Source: CAZMCC01 sp964564695
GTDB lineage: Bacteria > Planctomycetota > Phycisphaerae > Phycisphaerales > UBA1924
Direction: 5' to 3'
Length of the DNA: 12,391 nt
NCBI GenBank assembly: GCA_964564695.1
Contig: CAZMCC010000103.1
Span: 1-12,391, forward strand
The notes beneath the pieces were generated by a model that saw only the letters and a list, made by a program, of their open reading frames with translations, was not told the DNA's origin and did no database searches. Position numbers and translations under genes: made by a program. Positions 6,566 through 12,391 of the stretch are shown here, piece by piece. Every line of letters begins with the position of its first letter. The first letter of the stretch is position 1.

Positions 6566-8344
6566 TTGCTGCCCAACTCTTCTCATCGTGTACGGATTAA
6601 AATCGGCATTCTTCTCTCCGTGCTCGGCACAGCCCTATCGTTTGGCTGCCAGAACGAGGGGTTGTCGTCCATCGATCGGCGTGTCGACGAACTCGTCCAT
6701 GTCCGGTCCTCGCTCTTGGGGAAGGACGCTTTGCCCCCTGATTATCGGGGGGTCAACGAGGCGAACGAGGCGTCCAGCCGGTCCCTCACCGGGAAAACAC
6801 CCGGCACCGTCAACCCCGACCTCGACGAGCTGGAATTCACTCCCCGCCCCCCCGCGGAGACCGACGAGGTCCGGGCCCTCGAGGAGCGGCTGCGGGCGTA
6901 CCAGACGCTGTCGACGGTGGCTACCGGCGCTCGCCTCATGGGCCTCGCCGACGTCCTCAAGGAGGCCCAGCGCAGCAGCCGCGAGTACATCACCCTGGAA
7001 GAGGACTACGTCCTCGCCGCCATCAGCTTGCTCGTCGAGCGTCACCTCTGGAGCCCGCGCCTCTTCAACGACACGAGCCTCGTGTTCAACTCCGGGCAGA
7101 CCGACGGCGACACCGAAACCGCGATGAACGTCATCAACGAGCTCCGCGCGACGCAGCGACTGCCCTACGGCGGCGAGGCCTCGGCCCGCTGGATCACCAG
7201 CGCCACCGAGAACCTCCGCAGCGCCGCCACCGGCCAGTATCGCCAGAGCTCGTCGCTCGCTTTCGACGCCAGCATCCCGCTGCTCCGCGGCGCCGGCCTC
7301 ATCGCCCAGGAAGGCCTGATCCAGTCCGAGCGCAACCTCGTGTACGCCGCCCGCACCTTCGAGGAACAGCGCCGCTTCTTCTTCGTCGGCATCTCCCGCG
7401 ACTTTTTCGCCCTGCAGCAGCAGGCCCTCGCGATGGAGAACACGATGTTCCAGCTCGACAGCGTGACCGACCAGCTCAACCGCCAGGTCGCGTTGTTCCA
7501 GTCCGGGCGCCAGCCCGAGTTCGAGGTGAACCGCGCCGAGTTCGAGCTCCTGCAGGCCAAGCAGGACCTCGCCAACCAGCGCGAGAGGTACGTGCTCGCT
7601 CTTGACCGCTTCAAGGTCCGCCTCGGCCTCCCCGTCGGCGACCAGATCGAGATCGCCAAGCGCGACGACCAGGCCGACATCCCAATGCCCGAAGTGACCC
7701 TCGAAGCCGCCGTCGGCCTCGCCCTGGACTACCGGCTCGACCTTCAGAACCGGACCGACCAGCTCGACGACCGGCGTCGCGGCGTCAAGAACGCCCGCAA
7801 CCAGCTCCTCCCCAACCTCAACCTCGCGGGCAACGTCGCCTTCCCCACCGACGCGGACGCGCGCGAGGGCGGCGCGGTCTATGAGCCCGACGACACCCGA
7901 TACGGCGCGAGCGTGACTTTCGGCCTGCCCCTGGACCGCGAGATCGAGCGCCTCAACCTCCGCAGGTCCCAGATCAGCCTCGAGCAGGCCGTCCGCGACT
8001 TCGACAGATTCCGCGACCAGCTCATGCTTGACGTCCGCGGGCGCGTCCGCGACATCGAGCGGGCCCGGTTCAGCCTGGTGCTCGCCGAGCGCCAGGTCGA
8101 GATCACCGAACGCCGTCGCCTCGAGCAGGACATTAAGAAGGATCAGGTCACGCCCCGCGAGCGCCTCGACACCGAGACCGCCCTCCGGAACGCCAAGAAC
8201 ACCCGCGACCAGGCCGCCACCGACCTGCGCAATTCCATTCTCGACTACCTGCTCGCGACCGGCCAGATGCGCGTGGACAAGGACGGTATCTTCCGGCGCC
8301 TCCCCGGGATGAACCCGGTGGCGGGCGGCACACCCTCGCCGTAG
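6566..8344 (+). CDS. TolC family outer membrane efflux protein
   Basis: A 592-residue TolC/OEP protein, the outer-membrane channel component of tripartite efflux or type I secretion. It has the duplicated long-helix pattern: the first repeat includes QSGRQPEFEVNRAEFELLQA and then RFKVRLGLPVG, the second has ARFSLVLAERQVEITERRR and ends ILDYLLATGQM, close to the classic OEP ending. About 190 residues precede the first repeat, longer than usual. The N-terminus is basic, then hydrophobic, with C28 after ALSFG, so it may be a lipoprotein as in OprM, though the lipobox is imperfect (Ser at -3, Phe at -2). The start is TTG, chosen because GGAGA (6554-6558) lies seven bases upstream and it gives a complete signal sequence. 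No membrane-fusion or inner-membrane pump gene is adjacent, so its partners are elsewhere. Confidence 0.9.
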   Translation: MLPNSSHRVRIKIGILLSVLGTALSFGCQNEGLSSIDRRVDELVHVRSSLLGKDALPPDYRGVNEANEASSRSLTGKTPGTVNPDLDELEFTPRPPAETDEVRALEERLRAYQTLSTVATGARLMGLADVLKEAQRSSREYITLEEDYVLAAISLLVERHLWSPRLFNDTSLVFNSGQTDGDTETAMNVINELRATQRLPYGGEASARWITSATENLRSAATGQYRQSSSLAFDASIPLLRGAGLIAQEGLIQSERNLVYAARTFEEQRRFFFVGISRDFFALQQQALAMENTMFQLDSVTDQLNRQVALFQSGRQPEFEVNRAEFELLQAKQDLANQRERYVLALDRFKVRLGLPVGDQIEIAKRDDQADIPMPEVTLEAAVGLALDYRLDLQNRTDQLDDRRRGVKNARNQLLPNLNLAGNVAFPTDADAREGGAVYEPDDTRYGASVTFGLPLDREIERLNLRRSQISLEQAVRDFDRFRDQLMLDVRGRVRDIERARFSLVLAERQVEITERRRLEQDIKKDQVTPRERLDTETALRNAKNTRDQAATDLRNSILDYLLATGQMRVDKDGIFRRLPGMNPVAGGTPSP

Positions 8345-8419
8345 CACCACAGAGTTGGGTGCCCCGGGGTCGGCCGCTCTGGGCAGACCCGGCGTTGTGC
8401 TCAGCTTGCGAACAGTCGT

Positions 8420-9142
8420 TCAGGCTCGGACAGCTCCGCGCAGGATCGCGTCGAGCCCCGGCAGCGGCTTAAGCTCGATCATCGACGCCGGCAGCGGCGG
8501 CAGTCTCGCGAACACCGAATAGAGCTGGTGAGCCCTCGGCCGCCCGCGGATCGTCATGATCTCGTATCGCCCGGGTTGCGGGCGCATGCACAGCCGCTCG
8601 GCCAGACGCAGGCTCGCGAAGTTCGCCGGGTCGATCAGCCCATCGACGCGCTGCAGCGAGCACCCTTGCGGCAGATCGTCGAACGCCATGTCGAGCAGGG
8701 CGGCCGCCGCCTCGTGCACCAGCCCCTGGCGCCGCGCCCCGGGCATGATCCACCAGTTCACCGTGCCGCGACCCTCGAACCCACGCGTCATGTTGTTGAG
8801 GTTGATGGCCCCGAGGATCCGTCCCGGGTCGCCCTTGGGCGTGATGGCAAGTCGCAGCGCCCGGCCCGAGGTCCTCGCGGCGACCGACATCGCCAGCTGG
8901 CGCTCGAACAGCAGCTCGTCGCTCTCGCCCTCGCGGTGCAGCGGGCAGACCTCCGCCAGGTCCTCCCGCGACGCGTCAACCGCCGCGATGAACGACCGTT
9001 TGTCTTCCGGCGTGATCGGGCGCAGCATCAGCCGCGCCGTTATCAGGACGCCGTGCTCGCTGACGCGAGGCACAACGATCGTCACGGCGGGAACCGCCGT
9101 CACCCGCACAGGTGCGCCAGGTTGCGCAAGCCAGAGAGCCAT
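8420..9142 (-). CDS. GNAT acetyltransferase, RimJ/RimL type
   Basis: A GNAT-fold N-acetyltransferase of the RimJ/RimL (Acetyltransf_3) type. It begins in the domain with LITARLMLRPITPED (33-47), has the acetyl-CoA loop MPGARRQGLVHEAA (133-146), and the late motif DPANFASLRLAERLCM (171-186), equivalent to the NxxSxRxxEKxGF of the family. Such enzymes acetylate protein N-termini, small molecules or antibiotics; the substrate cannot be told. The ATG at 9142 gives 240 residues but has no clear Shine-Dalgarno, and its first 30 residues are outside the domain. The in-frame GTG at 9073 would give a more usual length. It lies 107 bases downstream of the other GNAT gene on the same strand and converges on the TolC gene across 75 bases with no strong terminator. 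Confidence 0.83.
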   Translation of the reverse strand: MALWLAQPGAPVRVTAVPAVTIVVPRVSEHGVLITARLMLRPITPEDKRSFIAAVDASREDLAEVCPLHREGESDELLFERQLAMSVAARTSGRALRLAITPKGDPGRILGAINLNNMTRGFEGRGTVNWWIMPGARRQGLVHEAAAALLDMAFDDLPQGCSLQRVDGLIDPANFASLRLAERLCMRPQPGRYEIMTIRGRPRAHQLYSVFARLPPLPASMIELKPLPGLDAILRGAVRA

Positions 9143-9249
9143 CGTCCGGGTACGTCGGGCCGACCGGCGCCGAGGTTGAGGCCAAGGCGACTTGATGCAG
9201 TCGTCCGGCGCAATTTCGGGTGATCCCCATCACTCTTGCGAGTCTTCAC

Positions 9250-10086
9250 TCAACCCATTGCGGGGATAAGCCCGGGCCCGCGCTTGGCGAGCACCGGCTT
9301 GGTGTACGCCAGCTCGAACCCCATGCGGCGAACATTGCGCTCCGTATGGGCCCCCGGCTTGGACCCGATGGTCGCCACCCGGGCCCCGCGCTGGGCCGCG
9401 AGTCGGAGCCGGTACGCGAGCATCGCCTGCTGAATACCTCGGCGGCGGAACGGCTCGGCGACGCTCAGCCCGAAGAGCGAGGCGATCTCGCCGGCGATCT
9501 CCATCCCGCCCGCGCCGACCACGGTGCGCCCCGCCTCGCCCGGCAGGCGCGCGACAATGGCCACTGTCCGCGGGTGGCGGGCCGCCCGCTCGGCGGAGGC
9601 GATCACGGCGTCGGGCGCTTCCACGCCGGGCGGGATGAACCCCGCCATCGCCGTGAGCACGTACTCGCGGATCGCCACCGCGTCCGAAGGGTCGATCTGC
9701 TCGATGACCAGCCCCGGCGGCGCCGCGTGCAGCGGCGTGAACGCCTCGCCCGCGTCGAGGGGGCGAACGAGCACGTTCTCGAGTATGCGCAGCGTGAACC
9801 CCGCCGCCTCGAGCTCGGCCATGAACGACGGGTCGGCGAACGGGCACATTTCCACCCGAGGCTCGATGCCCCGGCAGGCGTAGTGGTCGACGAGGGAGGC
9901 GACCTCGTCGGCCGACACGGGCGCATCCATCCCCGCCCCCACCACGACGTTCATCCACGACCCCGGCGCCGCGCGCGACATCACGCCCCCGGCGAACGGC
10001 GTCCATTCGTCCGCGATCTCCCGGACGGCCCGGGTCTGGCGCCCCTCCTCAAGGCGGGCCACGCTGACGGTGTCGATGATGCCCAT
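9250..10086 (-). CDS. GNAT acetyltransferase with N-terminal extra domain
   Basis: A 278-residue protein with a C-terminal GNAT domain (about 125-265). The acetyl-CoA loop is EPFRRRGIQQAML (211-223), and HTERNVRRMGFELAYTK (248-264) is the usual last helix and strand. The N-terminal half (about 45-110), with EVEMCPF-like PRVEMCPFADPSFMAELEAA and ENVLVRPL, matches a recurrent two-lobed GNAT group in which the first lobe is a degenerate GNAT-like domain. The substrate is unknown. The ATG at 10086 is 33 bases after the pilin-like gene on the same strand, with only a weak GGA before it, so it may be read from the same transcript. The higher GC than the genes upstream suggests it belongs to the ordinary chromosome rather than to that set. 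Confidence 0.85.
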   Translation of the reverse strand: MGIIDTVSVARLEEGRQTRAVREIADEWTPFAGGVMSRAAPGSWMNVVVGAGMDAPVSADEVASLVDHYACRGIEPRVEMCPFADPSFMAELEAAGFTLRILENVLVRPLDAGEAFTPLHAAPPGLVIEQIDPSDAVAIREYVLTAMAGFIPPGVEAPDAVIASAERAARHPRTVAIVARLPGEAGRTVVGAGGMEIAGEIASLFGLSVAEPFRRRGIQQAMLAYRLRLAAQRGARVATIGSKPGAHTERNVRRMGFELAYTKPVLAKRGPGLIPAMG

Positions 10087-10119
10087 GATCCGACGGTACG
10101 GCGCTGGTGGGGCGCTGGG

Positions 10120-10845
10120 TCACGGTGCACGACGATCTCGCCCGCGAACACCGTTAAGCGTGTGCAGCCCAGGGAAGCCATCCTGAAAGTGCATCGCGCC
10201 GACCCACGGCCCGTCGCCACCCGTGCAACCAGGAAAGAAATTGCCACTGCTCGCCTTGACGATCGACCCGTCCACAAACGCCGCTGGAAGCGGGGCCGAC
10301 CGGCGACCGTCATGATCGACCTGTAGCCACCACGAGCCGTAGTCAAGCAGCAGAGCCTTTTCCGAAGGGAGCGAGACATCTGAGTGGCGTGTAGCTCCCC
10401 ACAGGGTCGCCGAAGGCCTCGCTTCGCCGGTCCAATACTCGGGCCGGGCGATAAATGAGCACCCGTAGTAATAGGCAACGCCATTGCCGCCCACGGGACT
10501 TTCAAATATTGCTGCAGAGCCGCCAGCATAATATCCGTCCGCCATATACCCGGTCCAACTCACGTGCTGCCCAAAGTAGGGCTCGGCGAGCACGATTCCC
10601 GACGACCCTGTAAGAGCACCGGGATCTCGCGGAGGAGTAATCAGGAGCGGCCAACAGTCAGCGTAGTCGCCGGAGTATGCACTGAACACCGCGTGATGCT
10701 GGCGCAGGTTACTCAGCGTTGCCGCCTCGCGACCGGATCGTCGTACCTCCGAAAGCGATGCGACAAGGATGCCGGTGAGCAGCATAACGACGACGATTGA
10801 GACGAGTGTTTCAACGAGCGTGAACGCACGGCGGATGTAGTTCAT
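10120..10845 (-). CDS. Type IV pilin-like protein (prepilin N-terminal methylation motif)
   Basis: A 241-residue protein with a class III prepilin signal: MNYIRRA, cleavage, then FTLVETLVSIVVVMLLTG, with Glu at +5 and one hydrophobic helix. The -1 residue is Ala rather than the usual Gly. The helix is followed by a polar coiled segment and a globular part rich in Gly, Tyr and Trp. AAFVDGSIVKA (188-198) resembles the Asp-Gly segment near the end of the large planctomycete pilin-like families (DUF1559/H-X9-DG type), but the spacing from H178 does not fit exactly. The ATG at 10845 overlaps the stop of the MauE-like gene as ATGA, which fixes the start; the frame is open further up to 10971 but that part lies inside the previous gene. 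Likely role: a secreted or surface pseudopilin-like protein; no pilus assembly genes are in the window. Confidence 0.8.
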   Translation of the reverse strand: MNYIRRAFTLVETLVSIVVVMLLTGILVASLSEVRRSGREAATLSNLRQHHAVFSAYSGDYADCWPLLITPPRDPGALTGSSGIVLAEPYFGQHVSWTGYMADGYYAGGSAAIFESPVGGNGVAYYYGCSFIARPEYWTGEARPSATLWGATRHSDVSLPSEKALLLDYGSWWLQVDHDGRRSAPLPAAFVDGSIVKASSGNFFPGCTGGDGPWVGAMHFQDGFPGLHTLNGVRGRDRRAP

Positions 10846-11315
10846 GCCGATCTTCTCGCATAGTGAAACGCAAATACCGTCATACAGAGGAGTGTTGAGT
10901 TGACGGCGAGGTGCATCCACGACGATCGCATCAGCTCGGCGTGTCGCATCAAGATGCCAAAGCAATTGCAATTTGGTCGTTGCGCGAATGCGAGATGAGC
11001 AATATACAACAGAGTGAAGGTGGTCAGGATACCAAACACGACCATCAGCATGCGCCGCTGTTCAACGAGACGTAACAGCCAGACCGCGAGTACCAGAAAT
11101 TCCACAAGCGGAACAACAACTGTCACGACCGGCACGGACCAGGCGGGCAAAAGTGACCACGAATGAAGCGATCGTTGAAACGCTCCAATTTCGCTCAATT
11201 TGAGCAATCCGGATAGCCCGATCGTACATAGGACAACCCATGCGGCAATGCTCGCAACTGTTTGAACACTCGTCGTGATGCCCTCGCGATCTTTCAGCGC
11301 TGGCCTCCTTGACAT
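10842..11315 (-). CDS. MauE/DoxX-like redox-associated membrane protein
   Basis: A small integral membrane protein with four predicted helices (about 18-38, 60-82, 88-110, 134-152). The segment GLSGLLKLSEIGAF, then LLPAWSVPVV and PLVEFLVLAVWLL, follows the MauE/DoxX pattern, and PNCNCFG (114-120) holds the Cys-x-Cys-Phe-Gly motif at C116 and C118. MauE works with MauD in maturation of the disulfide-rich small subunit of methylamine dehydrogenase; here it may supply or relay oxidising power for disulfides in the cysteine-rich protein encoded just upstream. The start is uncertain. ATG 11315 gives 157 residues and a 22-base overlap; ATG 11345 has AGGA nine bases upstream; and a CTG at 11297 sits six bases after a perfect AAGGAGG and overlaps the upstream stop as CTGA. 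The stop overlaps the pilin-like start (ATGA). Confidence 0.78.
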   Translation of the reverse strand: MSRRPALKDREGITTSVQTVASIAAWVVLCTIGLSGLLKLSEIGAFQRSLHSWSLLPAWSVPVVTVVVPLVEFLVLAVWLLRLVEQRRMLMVVFGILTTFTLLYIAHLAFAQRPNCNCFGILMRHAELMRSSWMHLAVNSTLLCMTVFAFHYARRSA

Positions 11316-11668
11316 TGCGCTCCGTAGGGGTACGTGGACATGCATTCAATCTCTTCCTCTGAGCCAATAACACACTCACCGTAATCCGTGCCGCAGGTGA
11401 CTTTGATGTGAGTGCACGTGCCCTCGGAGTCAATCCACACCCCGACTTTGCCAGTGCCTTGCGTCGCCTTTGCAACGTAACTCACAAGGTAGGGGCCACC
11501 AACCTGATTTCGGTGCGCGCATCCCCACGCGCCAGCGGGGCTGCCGCAAAAGAATGAAGAATTGCAACAGTAGTCCGGCGATGCTGCAATCCAGCAATTG
11601 GCCCAAGCAAGACCGGAGGTAAACACTGAGACGAAAGCAACCGTAACGGTTGTGCGACGACATTTCAT
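11294..11668 (-). CDS. Small exported cysteine-rich protein, unknown function
   Basis: A 124-residue protein with a good signal peptide (MKCRR, hydrophobic TVAFVSVFTSGLAWA, cleavage before N24). The mature part of about 101 residues has ten cysteines (25, 34, 35, 41, 50, 85, 92, 99, 109, 119), an even number suited to five disulfides. It is compact and rich in Gly, Tyr, Thr and Ser, with no recognised domain. The ATG at 11668 has AGGAG (11675-11679) six bases upstream, and that site overlaps the stop of the preceding gene. The next gene begins within its 3' end. I do not recognise the family. The direct coupling to a MauE/DoxX-like gene suggests its disulfides are made with that partner's help; this is inference. 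Confidence 0.75.
   Translation of the reverse strand: MKCRRTTVTVAFVSVFTSGLAWANCWIAASPDYCCNSSFFCGSPAGAWGCAHRNQVGGPYLVSYVAKATQGTGKVGVWIDSEGTCTHIKVTCGTDYGECVIGSEEEIECMSTYPYGAQCQGGQR
11304..11310 (-). promoter_or_regulatory. Strong Shine-Dalgarno for the MauE-like gene
   Basis: AAGGAGG on the - strand, a perfect anti-16S match, lies inside the last codons of the cysteine-rich gene. No ATG, GTG or TTG in the MauE-like frame follows at usable distance, but a CTG starts six bases downstream at 11297 and overlaps the TGA stop as CTGA. This points to CTG initiation, or the match may be chance within coding sequence. Confidence 0.45.
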
Positions 11669-11677
11669 AACATGCTC

Positions 11678-12391
11678 CTATGGTAAGGATGATCTCGAAA
11701 CGACGACTCTTTTCACAGCCAGAATACCGCCAACCGCCGCCACAGCTCCAACCGCAATCACCCACCCAACCCAGCGAGGTATTGTTGCACTTGAGTCGTT
11801 CGACGGCATCGCTGCACTTTGGCTCGCCAAGGGACTATCGGCCGCGACGACATCAAATGAAGGTCCATTCCCGATGACGGCGTAACCCGCCCGCAAGTCG
11901 TTGACCTGCTGGCCCGGCGACGGGTCGGGGGTTTGAAAGAGCGCATCCGCCTCCTCGGCGGTCAAGTCCCGCACGTTCCGCAGGAGCAACGTGCGTTGAA
12001 CCTTACCGCTTGGCCCGAAAATCGTGACACGAGAATATGGCCCGAATTGGTCACGCGGCGGTACCGCCCGTTCGTACTCTTCGCGAGTACCAACCGCGTC
12101 CGGATTCCAGTGCTGAACGATCGTCTTCGACTCGACGAACCCACTGTTCTCGCTGGCATCCCAACGGCCCTTGAACTGAGCGCAGAATCGCTCTACTCCT
12201 TCCCCTGCCTGCGGCATGCATGCGTTGAGTGACCACCCATCGGCATTGATCAGCGGCTCTTCGGGTACAACATTCCCCGTTGCGCCTAAAGACAACCCAC
12301 CGTGGAACAACCGCCCAAGTTGAGGCCAGAAAGCGCGACTACTGAGCGCTGCGTAAGTCCGTGACTCACATCGTGACTCCGGGGATCGCGA
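11678..12391 (-). CDS. Protein with C-terminal membrane anchor, unknown function (5' partial)
   Basis: The frame is open from the TAG at 11680-11678 to the window edge, with no stop in the 27 codons before the first usable start (TTG at 12310). The region from 12310 gives no signal peptide, so the true start is probably outside the window. Visible features are a polar domain with WSLNACMPQAGEG and VERFCAQFKGRWDASENSGF (two cysteines), a beta-rich part with SRVTIFGPSGKVQRTLLLRN, and an Ala/Ser/Pro linker. A single hydrophobic helix (WVGWVIAVGAVAAVGGILAV) follows, then the basic tail KRVVVSRSS. This looks like an envelope protein anchored by its C-terminus. I recognise no family. Its stop is nine bases before the cysteine-rich gene's start, and TAGGAG joins the stop and the next Shine-Dalgarno, so the two are probably co-translated. 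Confidence 0.65.
   Translation of the reverse strand, partial: SRSPESRCESRTYAALSSRAFWPQLGRLFHGGLSLGATGNVVPEEPLINADGWSLNACMPQAGEGVERFCAQFKGRWDASENSGFVESKTIVQHWNPDAVGTREEYERAVPPRDQFGPYSRVTIFGPSGKVQRTLLLRNVRDLTAEEADALFQTPDPSPGQQVNDLRAGYAVIGNGPSFDVVAADSPLASQSAAMPSNDSSATIPRWVGWVIAVGAVAAVGGILAVKRVVVSRSSLP

Noticed and set aside
6319..6576. N-terminal extension of the GH35 protein by 86 residues
   Set aside because: It overlaps the TolC start and has no GH35 similarity; the ATG at 6318 has AGGAG and begins the domain directly.
6635..8350. 571-codon - strand open frame opposite the TolC gene
   Set aside because: Antisense shadow with biased composition; the + strand shows clear OEP repeats.
8362..8393. 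Possible terminator between the TolC and GNAT genes
   Set aside because: Only a seven-pair stem with a bulge and a 14-base loop can be drawn around CCGGGGTC/GACCCGG, with no T-run on either side.
9220..10326. 368-codon + strand open frame across the GNAT and pilin-like genes
   Set aside because: It is Arg/His/Pro-rich and spans two - strand genes with recognisable motifs.
11062..11475. 137-codon - strand frame overlapping the Cys-rich and MauE-like genes
   Set aside because: It has no signal peptide or motif, and both overlapped genes show clear domains and ribosome-binding sites in their own frames.

Overview
The window is GC-rich DNA with compact, mostly Gly/Ala/Pro/Arg-rich proteins. A pilin-like protein of the kind abundant in Planctomycetota (FTLVE N-terminus, Asp-Gly motif near the C-terminus), the general gene content and the composition suggest a planctomycete, perhaps of the class Phycisphaerae. 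This placement is an inference; there is no rRNA or other marker in the window.

Left block (1-3463, + strand): a low-complexity C-rich start that probably encodes the Pro/Ala-rich tail of an upstream protein, then yicC (an endoribonuclease-family protein), a choline/aminoglycoside-kinase-like phosphotransferase, and an exported PDZ-domain protein. The first two junctions are 4-base GTGA stop/start overlaps, and the third gene follows after a short gap, so this looks like one operon. It ends at a clear stem-loop terminator (3484-3511).

Middle block: a convergent 926-residue glycoside hydrolase family 35 (beta-galactosidase-like) protein on the - strand (6318-3538), and a divergent TolC-type outer-membrane efflux protein on the + strand (6566-8344). 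They share a 247-base intergenic region with a LacI-operator-like palindrome. The GH35 protein keeps the family fold motifs but lacks both catalytic glutamates and a third substrate-contacting glutamate at the positions where the family has them.

Right block (12391-8420, all - strand): a set of four tightly packed genes of lower GC: a protein with a C-terminal membrane anchor (5' end outside the window), a small exported protein with ten cysteines, a MauE/DoxX-like membrane protein with a Cys-x-Cys-Phe-Gly motif, and a type IV pilin-like protein. Two ordinary GNAT acetyltransferases follow. The four-gene set looks like a translationally coupled operon for making an exported, disulfide-rich surface or envelope component. 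It is the best candidate here for an undescribed system.

No tRNA, rRNA, CRISPR array, insertion sequence or prophage gene was seen.
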